DNA from: Cacajao melanocephalus | Taxonomy: Eukaryota; Chordata; Mammalia; Primates; Pitheciidae | Assembly: GCA_963573385.1 (NCBI GenBank) | Contig: CAUYLG010050968.1 | Coordinates: forward strand, 62,001-126,000 | Direction of reading: 5' to 3' | DNA length: 64,000 nt | Shown: positions 31,302 through 46,050 of the stretch, one piece after another | Position numbering within the stretch: the first letter of the stretch is position 1 | Layout: the number at the start of each line of letters is the position of its first letter | The notes under the pieces: model-generated | Told to the model about the DNA's origin: nothing | Database searches by the model: none | Seen by the model: the letters and a program-made list of their open reading frames with translations, nothing else | Position numbers and translations under genes: made by a program

Positions 31302-31377
31302 TTTACAAGAGAAAAACTACCCCATTAAAAAGTGGGCACTTTACAAGAGAAAAACTACCCCATTAAATAGTGGGCAA
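31302..31377 (+). repeat. 38-bp tandem duplication inside L1
   Basis: Two units (31302-31339 and 31340-31377) begin TTTACAAGAGAAAAACTACC and differ at a couple of bases. The L1 consensus has this segment once. Confidence 0.85.
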
Positions 31378-31379
31378 AG

Positions 31380-31657
31380 GGCTGGATGCGGTGGCCTATG
31401 CTTGTAATTCCAGCACTTTGGGAGGCTGAGGTGGGCAGATACCTGAGGTCGGGAATTTGAGACCAACCTGATCAACATGGAGAAACCTCGTCTCTGCTAA
31501 AAATGCAAAATTGGCTGGGCGTGGTGGTGCATACCTGTGATACCAGATACTTGGGTGGCTGGGACAGGACAATCGCTTGAACCCAGGAGGCAAAGGTTGC
31601 AGTGAGCCAAGATCATGCAACAAGAGCGAAACTCCATCTCAAAAAAAAAAAAAAAAG
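31380..31657 (+). mobile_element. Alu inserted in L1
   Basis: From GGCTGGATGCGGTGGCCTAT to an A-rich tail. The L1 resumes with AGTGGGTAAAGACATGAACA after it. The right-arm end is shortened (no CACTGCACTCCAGCCTGG). Confidence 0.93.
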
Positions 31658-32849
31658 CCAAAAAACCCAAACAAACAAACAAAAAAAGTGGGTAAAGACA
31701 TGAACAGACACTTCTCAAAAGAAGACATTTATGCAGCCAAAAAACATATTTAAAAAAGTGCAACATCCTTGGTCATTAAAGAAATGCAAATCAACATCAT
31801 TGGTCATTAGAGAAATGCAAATCAAAACCACAGTGAGATACCATCTCGTGCCAGTCAGAATGGTGATTATTAAAAAGTCCAGAAACAACACATGCTGGCA
31901 AAGTTGTGGAGAAAAACAAATGCTTTTACACTGTTGGTGGGAGTGTAAATTAGTTTAACCATAGTGGAAGACAGTGTGGCAATTCCTCAGAGATCTAGGG
32001 ACAGAAATACCATTTAACCCAGCAATCCCATTACTGGGTACAAACCCAAAGGAATACAAATCATTGTTATAAAGTTACATGCCTGTGTATGTTAATTGCA
32101 GCACTATTCACAATAGCAAATGCCCATCGATGATAGATGGATAAAGAAAATGTGGTACATATACACCATGGCATACTGTGCAGCTGTAAAAAGGAATAAG
32201 ATCATGTCCTTTGCAAGGACATAGATGGAGCTGGAAGCTGTTATCCTCAGCAAACTAACACAGGAACAGAAAATCAAACATCGCATGTTCTCACTTCTAA
32301 GTGGGAGCTGAACCTTGAGAACACATGGACCATTGGTAGGGAACAACACACACTGGGGCCTTTGGGTGGCTAGGGAGAGGGAGAAGACCAGGAAGAACAG
32401 GTAACAGATGCTGGGCTTAACATCCAAGTGATAGGTTGATCTGTGCAGCAGACCACCAGGGCACATGTTTACCTATGTAACAAACCTGCACATCCTTCAC
32501 ACATACCCTAGAACTTAAAGTAAATTTGAAGAAAAATATAAAATAAATTTTTAAAACCCCAAATAGTCATTCTATTTAATCTGGTAGTACATATTGGGCC
32601 CCCCATTAGAATGTATTTGCTGATGTAGATTGAATTTTTATTTTGGTAGATTACGCACACTGAAAGAGCCAGTCACATGGAGGGATAATGAGGTGACTTG
32701 TTAGTTGGACATTTATAAACCAGGCAAATTTGATAGATACTTCCATAATTCTATGATTATTTTATTGGGCTTTATGCAAAAGCATAGTATTTTCTCTACC
32801 TTTTTTCTCTTCTTTGAGTATCTCAATCCATCCATCAAGTCTTAGCATA

Positions 32850-33055
32850 GCTTTTCCTCCAGTAATATCCCTGAATACTCTAGTATTCTTCAAACCTGAG
32901 TGCCCTACCTATATGCCTCCTTCATCCCCGTCATCTATAATAATTATTTGTCTGGACCACTATTAGACTCCAGGTGCCTTGAGGACAGAACTTGTTCTTG
33001 TTTACTGTCACATATAACCTGTAGTAAGAATTCAAAAGATATTTATTGAACCACT
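32850..33055 (+). mobile_element. L2 3'-end remnant
   Basis: L2 pattern: 'GACTCCAGGTGCCTTGAGGA', 'TTGTTTACTGTCACATATAA', 'AAAAGATATTTATTGAA'. Confidence 0.65.
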
Positions 33056-33292
33056 TCAATAACTTCATTGCTGGAATGATGAATCACAGCTCAGAAGTTT
33101 TAACTATCAAGGGCCAAAGAGGGGAAAAACATGTATTCAAACGGAAAAAAAGGATCTTCGTTGAATGTTCATCTAATTTTTTTGGAAGGTCATTTGTTTA
33201 TTTCAGAGGCTCTCACTTCTTGGAGTGTTATTACAGGCAAGCTGAAAAAAATCTAATTGCACAGCTGATTCTTGGTTTCCATTTCTTAAGAA

Positions 33293-33690
33293 TTGCAAGG
33301 GACTGAATTCATTCCCTCCCAAATTTATATACTGAAGCCCTAGCCCTCAACACAATGGTGTTTGGAAATGGGGAGCCTTTGGGAGACAATTAGGTTCCAA
33401 TGAGGTTAGGAAGGTGGGCCCTCATGATGGGATTCGTGTCCTTATTAGAAGAGACACCAGATCCTGCTGCCCCACCTCACCCTCTTTCCCCTCTCTCTCC
33501 CTGCCATTTGAGTACATGGAGAGAAGGCAGGCGTCTACAAGCCAGGAAGAGAGTCCTCGTCAGAAACTGACAATGCTGGCACCTCGATCCTGGCCATCTA
33601 GCCTCCAGAAATGAAAGAAAGTAAATTTCTGTTGCTTAAACCTTTCTGTTTATGGTTTTTTGTTAAGGCAGCTCAAGCTGACTAAAACAT
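33293..33690 (+). mobile_element. MLT1-type MaLR LTR
   Basis: Near-complete MLT1 pattern: 'CCCTCCCAAATTTATATACT', 'GGAGCCTTTGGGAGACAATT', 'GGTGGGCCCTCATGATGGGA', 'AAGCCAGGAAGAGAGTCC', ending GCTGACTAAAACA. Confidence 0.85.
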
Positions 33691-33959
33691 CAACAAGGTA
33701 TTTTAGGGATTGTGGTTGATGAGTAAGTGGAATATTTTCTTAAATTTAAATTTTTCATGCTACCCTTATTAACAACAAGAAAGAAAACCTCTAACTGTGC
33801 AGTTGGTGTTTTTTAAAATCTATGTTCCCCCTTCTCTTCTGATACCTTTGTGCCCTTAGTATTTTGCAAGAAGTAAAGGATACAAAGAAACTCTAGACAT
33901 TGTCCCTGCCCAAAATCTTTTTCAGAAGACCAAAGTTTACACCCTTTTAGACTTAGTTT

Positions 33960-34205
33960 GGTCATTACTCTCCCCAGTGCCTTCCCTAATCACCTTCCTC
34001 TGCCCTAGACGGAGTTCAGACTCCTTCTTCTGTGTTTTTCTGTGTTTTCTTCTGATCTCTTTTATAGCACTAACTGTATTCAATTATAATTGTCTGTTTA
34101 TCTGTTTACCCATTATCTGGTGAGCCTAGTAGTTCTCATTCATAGCAGTGTTTGGCAAGTAGTAAGTGCTTAATATATGTTTGCTAAGTAAATGAGTTGG
34201 CTTGT
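33960..34205 (+). mobile_element. L2 3'-end remnant
   Basis: L2 pattern with 'TTTATAGCACTAACTGTATT' and a tail 'TGTTTGGCAAGTAGTAAGTG'. Confidence 0.65.
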
Positions 34206-34224
34206 AGAGTCACTCATAAAGTGG

Positions 34225-34445
34225 TTAAGGATGCATATTTTGAGCGAGTCAGATTTGATTTGAAACCCGGCTCTATCAGTTAACTAGCTTTATGACTTCA
34301 AATAAGTTGCTTCACCTCTCTGCATCTGAGTTTTCTTATCTATAAAACGGGGATAAATGGAACTTACATCATAGTTTTATTGTGAAGATTGAATGGAATT
34401 GTACATGTAAAAAGTTTCTGGACCATAAAGTAACAATTAATATTA
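34225..34445 (+). mobile_element. MIR SINE
   Basis: MIR pattern: 'TTGATTTGAAACCCGGCTC', 'CACCTCTCTGCATCTGAG', 'TAAAACGGGGATAAATGG'. Confidence 0.85.
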
Positions 34446-34904
34446 TTATTATTCCAAGTTCCTCTACCATTTACGATGCATTTAGATTATGTTTAGGGGA
34501 GAAGAACTGATATACAGATATATGAAATATGATCCCTGCTCTTGAGAGTTTACAATCTAGTAGCAGCAATAAGGCAAGGAGTTATAGACGGAAAACAAGT
34601 ATTTGTAAAGAGGATGTCAAATCTAGAGATAGAACTTTATACTACAAATATTATGGTTCATAAAGAGTTAACTCCCTGTTTCTTTGTTGCTTTCTATTTT
34701 TTCTTTCTTTTGTGTGTGTGTGAAGCCAGAATTTAGATAAAGTCACACATCAAAAAGAGGATTTTCTTTCCTTTAGCAAACTCTTCTCTCAGTTGGTGAG
34801 TCACTTCATCTCAATGCATCACTCCTGATGAGATGAGCAGGCTCAGTTCACAGAGAAAAGCAGGAGAGAGAGCCTCTACTAAACCAGATTTCTGAGCTCC
34901 AGGA

Positions 34905-35050
34905 AGAACACAGGGCTGAGTGGGTGCAAAGCGAACGGACTCAGTCTCAGCTCTGCCAGCTAACTAGCTGTGCGACTTGCCTAGGGCCTCGATTTCCTCA
35001 TATAAAATTATCATCTTTAAGGCTTCTTCCAGCTCTAACAGTTCATGACT
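34905..35050 (+). mobile_element. MIR fragment
   Basis: 'CAGTCTCAGCTCTGCCAGCT' and 'GGGCCTCGATTTCCTCATAT' match the MIR core; it is shorter than a full element. Confidence 0.7.
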
Positions 35051-37369
35051 ATGTGCTCTTGAGGGAGAGATCACTACAGTGAAAGCAGAGGGCAATCTGG
35101 AATTTTTACAGGTAATGAGAAACTTGCCAGGTATTCACTTACATGATTCAAACGGAATAATTCCAATTATGCAATATCTTGCCTGTCTTTGCTTTCCATC
35201 GGCAATGGGCAAGATGTACCATGCTATTCAGACATGTTCAGAACCTAAGCCTTGTACCCACAAGCGATCTTACATCATGTTGGTGGGGCATCCCCTGATA
35301 CGGGCATTATCATTCCTGGATGATGAGCCCAGGCTATAGGCTATCCCCAGAAGAAAATCTGTAATTTGTATATCACACGAAGAAGAATGCAATAGAGAAC
35401 TGCCACCTGAGAAAGGTCTAGGCCTCTTAAACTAAGGACTTTGGCCATTATGCGTTGAGAAGAAAACCCAATCTTCTGGAAGTTTCCTATTGCCTGCTCC
35501 CAGATGTCCTCCAGCTCTGCTTGCTTTCGTTGATAGGAATGGAATCATGGGTGGTGGCTTTGTGGAGGCAGAATGAATGGAAAGGGAGATGATGCTAAGC
35601 TCTCAATGCCTATATTATTTCATCTGTATTATTATCACCATTATCATCATATGTTGATTCACGCTATACTTTGTAGTTATCTATAAACTTGTCTTATTTG
35701 TACCATTAGACTTTAAACGTTTACAGGTTAGGAACACAATGTGACGTTTATAAGGTTAATAGCCTAATCTACAGCAACTGTGCAAAAAATATTTGTTGAA
35801 TAAAACATGGAAAAAAATGCATGCAGAGCCCCCAAGATATCTTTTTTGGGAGATAATTGTGTTTCTACTCTAAAACTTCCATACTGGGAACTTAATTCCT
35901 AAAAAGCCTAGTTGCAAACACTATTCAGCAAAAATATTCTTGATGGTCACCAAAATAATGCTCAGGAAATTTGTGGGTTTTCTTGGTAAGCACTCTGTCC
36001 TGGTTTGGCTTTTTTTTTTTTCCTTGCAAAAGCTTCTGCTTTTTTTCAGGCTCATCAAATGTCCCCGCACACTTAACACATTCAACTATGCCTAGCAAAG
36101 CTGCTTTCATTGTATATTTTGAGTTGCCCGTGGGTACATACTGTACATTTAGCAATGTGCTTGGCTGAGTCACTAATCAACAAGAGTATTCTCCTGAGAA
36201 AAATGCATTTTCAGTTACTGGGAATTTGCATTTTCTACTAATAGAGGCCCCATAACTGTGACAATTCAATAAATTATGCATGATGAAAAGTATTAGTTGC
36301 TTGTCAGTAATACTGCTAAGTGTTTTCTTCCCTCCGTGAGAAGCTGGAAAACCCATAATTCATAAGTTTTCAAAGCTGTAGATGAGGGTCTTATAATGAA
36401 CACCGAGGTTAATGAGAGTCAAATGACTTCATCCAAAAACACTGAAGTGGTTTAAGTCCTAAAACTTTTCCAAACAGCTTTTTCCCCCAGAAATGATTAA
36501 AATACTAAAATTTACAAAGCCTACGAAAACTGGTCAATTCTTAACATTTTGTATACTTTTGTGTGTGAGGACAAAGGGCTGTTCAGAGGAGTTGGTTAAG
36601 ATTGATGTGACAGCATAATATAACAATCGGATTCTAGAATCAAATTTCACATCAGCCACTAAGTACTGCTTTTTCAAAGGGTTTCATGTGCAGGTTTCAT
36701 TAGCAGGTCTAATATTTTTGCCTAACTAAGACATGCAATGGGGAGAGGGGCATTCACCGCAGTTTGATTCTCCAACGTGTTTGCTGCTTTGTCTCTCACA
36801 CCAAGGGACGCTCCTCCCCTCATCTCCTGCATCCTCCTTCTGATGTGTAGTCCAGACCAAAAAATGTGCCCATTTCCATTGGAAGTAATAAGCGAAGACA
36901 GTCATCAATTCAGGAAGGGACGATGGGGATAAAGCAACTGGGATATAAGTAACCCACTTCTTTTTCTGAAAGTATCTCACTTCTTTCTGATTCTAGCTTT
37001 TGTTTCTTAATGTGTTCCAGACCTCAGTATGGAGCTCTTTAAATAATAACTGTAATTAGTGTGGTTAGAGACTTGGATTCCTGTTTTTCTTAGAATCATC
37101 ACTACCAGGTATCAGAAAACTTGCTCCCTACCCAAGGCATGACTCCCACGTACTTCTTTACAGACTTCTTATCCATATGCCTTCCTTTCTTTTCTTGGTG
37201 TCCTCAGTTGAGTTTTAGAGGTTTGTGGACAATTAACGCTTTGGTTTTTCTGAGTGCACAAAGCTGTAATTATACATTGAGTAGCATCTAATTGGCAAAC
37301 TGGGTTCCAAATTTTCCAAACGACATTTTTAGTTTATCTCCCTGTGAACAGGCAGTTCTTGAAAAAATA

Positions 37370-37560
37370 GAATCACAGTATTTTAGGCTCAGAGGGATCT
37401 TGAAATGTATTTAGTCCCACTTCCTCATTTTTTACCAGATAAGGAAAATGAGCAAAAGAGAGTGATGCAGCAATTGCTGAAAAATCACACAGTTGGTTAT
37501 TGGCCAGGAGATGGCTAAACCCAGCTCTTCTAACTTCTGGCACATTGTTTTGATTTGTTG
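37370..37560 (-). repeat. Ancient interspersed repeat, family uncertain
   Basis: 'AGGGATCTTGAAATGTATTT', 'CCCACTTCCTCATTTTTTAC' and 'GAAAAATCACACAGTTGG' match a common old mammalian repeat theme; I cannot fix the family or orientation. Confidence 0.45.
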
Positions 37561-38811
37561 TGCTTGACAAGAGACTACTATATGATTTTTGTAATACTGT
37601 TGGAATCATAAGCTAATTTCAAGTTAAATGTTATAGAAGGCCCAAAGCTGAGCATAGACTTAAATATAAATTTTGAATGCACAGTGTACTTGAAAAAAAA
37701 ATTAACTTTATGCCCTTAGGGGAGAGTCCCCAGCCATGAAATAGGAGCTCAGCTGTCTTTATATTTAGCAATATAGGCACTTCAGGAATGAGGCAGGACA
37801 CTTTACATAGGAAACCAAACCTCCTGCTGTGCATGTTTGAAAGTGAGAAATTTGAAGAAATCTTACTATAGACAGAGCCAACAGCACTTACTCATTAAAC
37901 ATCATGGCTCCTTTAATAGATATTTTTGCTGTAAACTCTTTTGCCAATGATGTATTTATTGATTTTTTTTTTGGACGACAGAGTTTGCTTCTTTTTTAAA
38001 AAAATATTTTTTCTTCCCTTTTTAAAGTTTGGGTTTTCAATATAGGCCACTTTATTGATGTTTGTTTGTGTTTTTGTTTTGCTCATTTAAGTCCTGCAAG
38101 TCTACATGCCTCCTGTCTCTTGCAAGGCCACCCCGGCCTTCTTGAGGAACCTCTGGGAGCTCATCTTCTCCCCGATTCAGGTGGCCCAGGGAGCCCAGAC
38201 ATCATTCATCTCCAACCAGGTCTTTTCTTGTCACCAAAAGGAATTTTCTCTTGGATGTCTAGTCAACACTGGACATTTAATTTCACAGTGGAGCTTTCCT
38301 TTGTTCTCCTTCCCCGGGTAAGCACCGTCTTCCTAATTTCTGTGTAACTATCAACACAATCGCTACTCTTTCATTCCTCCCACCTTACAAACATGGAGCA
38401 GGTTGATTTCTCTTACTAATCCCCAAAAGGATTCCATCTCCAAGTCTTATGAAGAATTAATTTCCCATGTCTTTGAGATCGAGTCTTTTTTTTAAATAAT
38501 AGCACCTATAGTAATTCAGACCCTCTCCATCTCACTCGTATCTTCTCTAACAGTCTCCTAACTGGAATCACAGATTTCATTTTATTCCAACAAAACCTCC
38601 ACATTTGCCAAAGTGATTTTGCCAATGTGTTTAAACAGAGAGGATTAATATTTATTGAGAACCTATTATGCACCAAGCATAAATTATCTCAATTAAGCTT
38701 AAGCACTACCCTATGAAGTTGGTGTTTCCTCTCTTCCGTACCCTCCTCTGTCCTCCCCTACCCCCTCCTCTCCTCCCCACCCCTCCCCTTTCCTTTCCTT
38801 CTTTCATTCTT

Positions 38812-39145
<334 letters not shown>

Positions 39146-39175
39146 TGAGCATTTCGAACTACTTTAGTTCTGTTG

Positions 39176-39412
39176 TTGTTTTTTGAGTCAGGCTCTTGCT
39201 CTTGCCTAGGCTGGAGTGTAGTAGCACAAACATGGCTCACTGCAGCCTTAGCCTCCTGGGCTCAAGTGATTCTCTGCCTCGCCTCTCAAGTAGCTGGGAC
39301 TAGCAGTCTTGTCATGTTGCCTAGGCTGGTCTTGAACTCCTAGGCTCAAGCAATCCTCCCTCCTCGGCCTCCCAAAGTGCTGAGATTACAGGCGTAAACC
39401 ATGGAGCCCACT
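39176..39412 (-). mobile_element. Alu with internal deletion
   Basis: Inverted Alu; the middle (AATTTTTGTATTTTTAGTAG region) is missing, with CTGGGACTAGCAGTCTTGTC joining the arms. Confidence 0.9.
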
Positions 39413-39699
39413 CAGTTTAATTCTTCTAATAACCTTATGGGTAGGTACTATTACCATTTCACTTACAGATGAGATTGAAGCTTAAAGAAATAAACAGCCT
39501 GCTCACCACACAACTCACAAATGAGAGGGCCAGGAGTTGTGCCCACACAGTCTAATCTAGGGCCGAGCCCCAAAGCCATCATACTATATTAAAACCCCCG
39601 TATTAGAAATAAGGAGTCTGAATCTCAAAGATCATTTCAGTCCTCCACCTTCACCCAGAAACTTACTGTGTCATCTTTTTCCTTCCTCTTAGCAGATAA

Positions 39700-39961
<262 letters not shown>

Positions 39962-39992
39962 AATAACCAGAAATATCTTGCATTGCAATTAT
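39962..39992 (+). repeat. 31-bp dispersed duplicate, copy 1
   Basis: This starts right at the truncated edge of an inverted Alu. It matches 40775-40805 with two mismatches. Confidence 0.8.
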
Positions 39993-40381
39993 TAAATGTT
40001 GGCATTCTTCAAGATTTTCTACTTGCCCTTCTTGTCTGTTAACTCTAAACCACTGGCTCTTGACCTTTTTGGTCAGGATCTCCTTGTGAGGATTTGATAA
40101 AATTTTGAACATTTTCTCCAGAAAAAGACACACACACACTTAAATGCCATTCTGCTTCAGGGGCTCCAGGTCTCCTGGGAAGCCCAGGAACTCATACTCT
40201 CACACATAAAAATAAGCTCTAGATGGATTAAAGCTCTGAAGGTAAAATATAAAACAAAACAATAAGAAGAAATTCCAGTAAAATACAGGAAAATTTGTCT
40301 CACACATTCTTAAGCTGAAGAAAGCTTTTCTGTCACCAAATCCAGAAGCCAGAAAGAAAAAAGCAGACAGATTTGACTTCA

Positions 40382-40579
<198 letters not shown>

Positions 40580-40774
40580 TTAGATGTAAAATGTGTATAT
40601 TTTTCTTCATCAAATTAATTCTGATATATAAATAGATTATGTTTAATAGGCTCATTTCTAAGTTGGTTGTAAATCCATTTGCCCACAGACAATATTATAA
40701 GTAATGATTAAGTCCTCATTAACAGAATCTACTTATATTTTGGAATCGTCTTTGAGACATTGAACCTAAGGGGC

Positions 40775-40805
40775 AATAACCAGAAGTATCTTGCATTGCA
40801 GTTAT
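40775..40805 (+). repeat. 31-bp dispersed duplicate, copy 2
   Basis: This matches 39962-39992 with two mismatches, 813 bp downstream. Confidence 0.8.
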
Positions 40806-41338
40806 CACCCTAGACCTCAGGCAAGAATGATTTCTTGCCATGACTGCCCAGGTATTGAACTTTCATATTTCTCAATATGAAAGAAATGGATGCAAATTAA
40901 ATGAAAGCCTGTAGAGTGCTCAGGGCACAGTCACGAAATCAGTGAGACAGCATGGAAATAAAGTCTAAATTGCAAACTTTAGGAGGATGTGGATTTATGA
41001 TTTAGCTGAAACATACCTTATTAGTTTAATGCCAGAAAACAATGTGAAAAAAAGAGTTTGCTCAACTAACTTTGAGCATCATAAATGAAAGATCCAACTC
41101 CGAAATTCAGGCATTTATCTGAGTCTATACTGGATACCATGGGTCATATGTAGCCTTCCCAATTAAATTACTTTATTCTTCCTTAGGCCTAAAGTAAATA
41201 GTCATCCTTAAACCTGTATATGCAACTTTATCAACATCTTAAGTTTACTTAGGTCAGAATGCTCAAGACCTTAGCGTAGTGGTTCCAAAATCTGGTTGTG
41301 CATCAGGATCACTTTGGATATTAAAAAAGAAATTTCTA

Positions 41339-41478
41339 GGCTGGGTACAGTGGCTCACGCCTGTCATTCAAACACTTTGGTAGGTTGAGGCAGGAGGATT
41401 GCTTGAGCCCAGGAATTCCAGACAGACTGGGCAAAATGGAGAAACCCTATCTCTACCAAAAAAAAAAAAAAAAAAAAA
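41339..41478 (+). mobile_element. Alu left monomer
   Basis: From GGCTGGGTACAGTGGCTCAC to an A tail after one arm. Confidence 0.88.
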
Positions 41479-41554
41479 TGGACCTCAGCCCTAACTTGAT
41501 GAATCCGACTTTCCAAGGGTGGAGTCATAAATGTCTATTAAAATTTTTCTTAAA

Positions 41555-41843
<289 letters not shown>

Positions 41844-44145
41844 TCATGCACACCACTGACATTTATTTGTAAATTACATATATATATTACTGAATTAAAA
41901 TTATATAAACAAAAACAAACAACAATAAAATAATGAGATAAAATTTAAAAGAAAGAAAACCTCTAGAGTTTTCTACCCCCATTCTAACGGATCATCTTGC
42001 ATACCCCTGGAGTATATTCTCCCTGCTTTGCAGACCTCACAGGTCATGGGCTGGCTCCTGATAGTTTCAAGAAAGAACAAGCACTCTTTGGTTCTTTTTA
42101 TGGGAGCCCCAGTAAAAGGAAGAGGTGGGATGGGCAGACTGTATAGGGCCCTGCCATAAAGTGGGTGGAGCAGGACAGGGCTGACTGGTGAAGTCGAATT
42201 AGAATGCATCGTCAACATGAGGTCAGGAGACCTAGATTCTGGCTGTGTTCTGTTGCTAAATATATGACTTTAGAAAAGTCACTTAATTTTGCTGGGCTAC
42301 AGTGTCCCCACTTATGAAATCAAGGATTGACTATGACCTAAATAGCTTCTTCCGTTCTTAAATCTTAGATTTTATCCTTCCGCTATAGTGCAGCTAGGGT
42401 AGGGTCAAGCAGGGCAACTGCACACCCTTTGTGGATGGCATCCCAGAGCTATGGAGGGCACAGCCTGCAAAGCCAATCACAGCGGTCCCTGACTGGGGTA
42501 GAGGTACACGAATAAGGACTGTTATAATTCCTTATACTTTCTGAGCAGCAATGCACCTAGATACAGAAGAAGAAGCAAAATCAGAACAGGCTGGTGGGTG
42601 GGGAAAGATCTTGATTTGTGGATTCTTTGAAGGTTGCTGGCTATAAAATTTTATATTGAAAGGCTTAGGCTTGTAATATGGTTGAAAAGTTCTGCTGCGT
42701 CTCAGATTGCTAAAAAAATAATTTCTCATATCAAAGAATGTCAATGGGCTCATAAAGGAGTTAAAGAAAGAGGACAGTTGACTCCAAGTGTACCCCAAAA
42801 GCAAAATACTCGAGGTAGGGAAAGTTGCCCCAGGCAGCAAGTGGAGTTTTTAGGACTTACTCAGCAGATCCTCAGTCAGTGAGTCAACAACATTTATGGG
42901 TGCCAGCTGTACACCCAACACTGCCCTAGTGGATAGATACATCAGTGAACTACAAGAGCAGAGGTGAGAGTGTTCATCCAGTTGAGGGTCACAAACTCAA
43001 ATGTCTGCACCAGCCAGGCAGGTAAACTAGCTGGGAGAAGGGGATGGGTATGACACCATAGGGAGAAGGGGGGCTGTGGTGAACTGAGAGTGCATGCCCT
43101 GTGAAAAGGGGGACCCCAGGCCCAGAGCCAGCCAACGTGCAACTACAGGAAAGGCAGGTTCACCACAACAAGCAAAGATCAAAGAAATAAGTGATCCCCC
43201 AAACACATCTTGTAGCTGCATTTAGCTAACAGGCTATCAGTTTGCAGGAACAACTATCATATTTTTTGAAATACACACTACAATTTAAAAATCAATAATT
43301 TGAATAAAATTTCTTAAAATGTCTCAATGGGTGAGAATAATCACCTGAAAACAAATTGATTTTTAAAATTTTAATAAAAAATAATGCAAAATAACCAAAT
43401 TCACTGCTAGGTAGAAAGCTTTACTAAGTGGAGGAACAGATAGTATTATCTCTATGTGGAAGAATATTTCTAAAATATTTAAAACATTTTTTAACTAATG
43501 TAAGTCTACTTTATAAGTAGTAATCTTTCTATCAAATGCAAAGTTCATAAAAAGAAGTCTCAATTTAGTAACATAAATCAGAAGTCAGTATTTAGAATTT
43601 TGAAAATGCTTAAATGTCCCAGATGAGAAGTAGCTAGGTTCTAACTGATGACTCACATACAGGTTTGACAGTGACACACTCGGTCTGTCACTATAGCTGG
43701 TTGACTGAGTGAACTGAACTGGGTGTAGCAGAAACCAGGAATGGCATTATTTTCTTCTACCCTTGTCTTATTATGTCACCTCAATCTTGGGCCAAGTCCC
43801 ATTAGAATGGCTCCAGCAAAGCCACTTTCCGTGGTCCATGGGGAATTCACACTATGCTGGACAGTGTCCGTGTGAATGCAGCCTTGCCACACTGTGGCCA
43901 GTTCCTCCAGCCAGGGTCGGCTTGTTCCTTAGGCACAGCAGGCACAAGGTCTGGAGCCCTTAGTGCTTTTAGGGGCCAGCAGAAATATTCTAATTGCACT
44001 TAAAATCAGAAGGAGAAAATAAAAGCTTAGGGTGATAGGATATTTTATTTTTCACATCCCAAAATTAGAATTCGTAGGGCCCATGAAAACATACTAAATT
44101 TTTCCACAGACAGAAGAAAAATGTTGAAGACATAAGAGTATATGA

Positions 44146-44479
<334 letters not shown>

Positions 44480-44482
44480 TTA

Positions 44483-44876
<394 letters not shown>

Positions 44877-46050
44877 AATTCTCCATGAGGAAGCAAGTGG
44901 TGGTCATCACATACAAGTGTCACATGTCAAGACTGCCCAAGGTGGCCTGTGAGTTCTGAGCCTTAGCAACTAGCCACTTGGGAGCCTGATGCATTACCCA
45001 TTTTAGGATCTTCTGGAGTAGGTCTTCCTGCACCTACCATCACTTGCTTTGGAACAGCAGAAGCTCTTGCCCCAACCTCCACTCCCATTTTGGGGAAGGC
45101 AGACAAAATGCCCCTGCATTCACCCATTGGCCCACAACTATGTACCTTAATCCCTCTTTTCAATTATTTTAGAATTGCTGGTTGTATCATATTCATATTT
45201 GCTGGTAACGGATGATGGTATAAAGGTCATGGGTCTAGTATGATCCTCCCTAGTAATTCTTGAGGATGGTCTACTATACCTCTCTTTAGAATGGCATTAG
45301 CTGAAATTCTAAGACAGCAGAAAAAGAGCTATTTAATACCCTATTAACTGATTATGAACATATAAAAAGGTCTAACAACCCTTTTAAATTTCTCAGCATG
45401 TGAAACTGTGTTCATACTTCCCATTTTTAAAATTTCAGTTTTTTAAGGATATTTGCCCTTTAGATATAATTACTCTATTTTCCTACAAAAAATAATCATA
45501 GGAGCCCACATAATTAAATCAATTACAAATGAGTGAACTGTGCCTTTAAACAAAATTTCTTTCAAGTAGAAAGGCTCATATAATTGATGTCAATTTGGAA
45601 AATGAAAGATGGCCTGCTTTCCAGTATTTCATATTCATATGCAGCTGCATATTCTTTAAAAGACTGCTTTTTCACTCTGTTACTAGAAGTATCTTATTCT
45701 AACCAGTGCACATAAAAAAATCAAACATTTTGTGAGAAATCTATTATGATAATGTTAACCGGCATTTTGATAGCATTTTAAGAGTGAGGAATGTTTTCTC
45801 ATACACCTTCCAGTGCATTGAGATACCAGCTTGGTGTCAGGACTTGAGCCCACATCCTCCACACTACACCTCCTTCTCAGGATGGCAGGGTGGGGTTGGG
45901 AAGGTGGGAAACTGTCCTCTTGGCCAGGGAACCCTTAGTGAGCCCCATCTGTAAACACCACCCATAGCAGAGAGGCACCAGACTCACAGTTTCATGTACG
46001 ATGTTGGCCTGTGATGTTCATTCATAACAAAATAAAATGTAGATACTATG

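Larger units (their letters stand above)
30628..32560 (+). mobile_element. 5'-truncated L1 (ORF2 3' end plus 3' UTR) with TSD
   Basis: A sense-strand L1 3' portion: the end of ORF2 is broken by stops and indels, the 3' UTR includes GGGCACATGTTTACC, and it has an A-rich tail. AAATAGTCATT at 30617-30627 is repeated at 32561-32571 as the TSD. An Alu is inserted at 31380-31657 and a 38-bp tandem duplication lies just before it. No intact retrotransposon protein is encoded. Confidence 0.9.

Noticed and set aside
31731..32466. ORFs inside the L1 fragment
   Set aside because: They are short shadows of a 5'-truncated, stop-containing L1 ORF2/3' UTR, with no intact protein.
35925..36173. Minus-strand ORF with Cys and Lys-rich text (possible pseudogene)
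   Set aside because: No recognisable domain; the Lys run comes from an A/T homopolymer and there are no splice-phase partners.
38066..38347. Overlapping plus-strand ORFs rich in Leu/Pro/Ser
   Set aside because: Two frames are open at once over the same bases, there is no signal or splice support, and no family was recognised.
42634..42882. Plus-strand ORF faintly reminiscent of a retroviral integrase N-terminal region (single Cys, basic stretch)
   Set aside because: The paired His/Cys zinc-binding pattern is not present, no neighbouring pol or LTR sequence was seen, and the resemblance is too weak to call.
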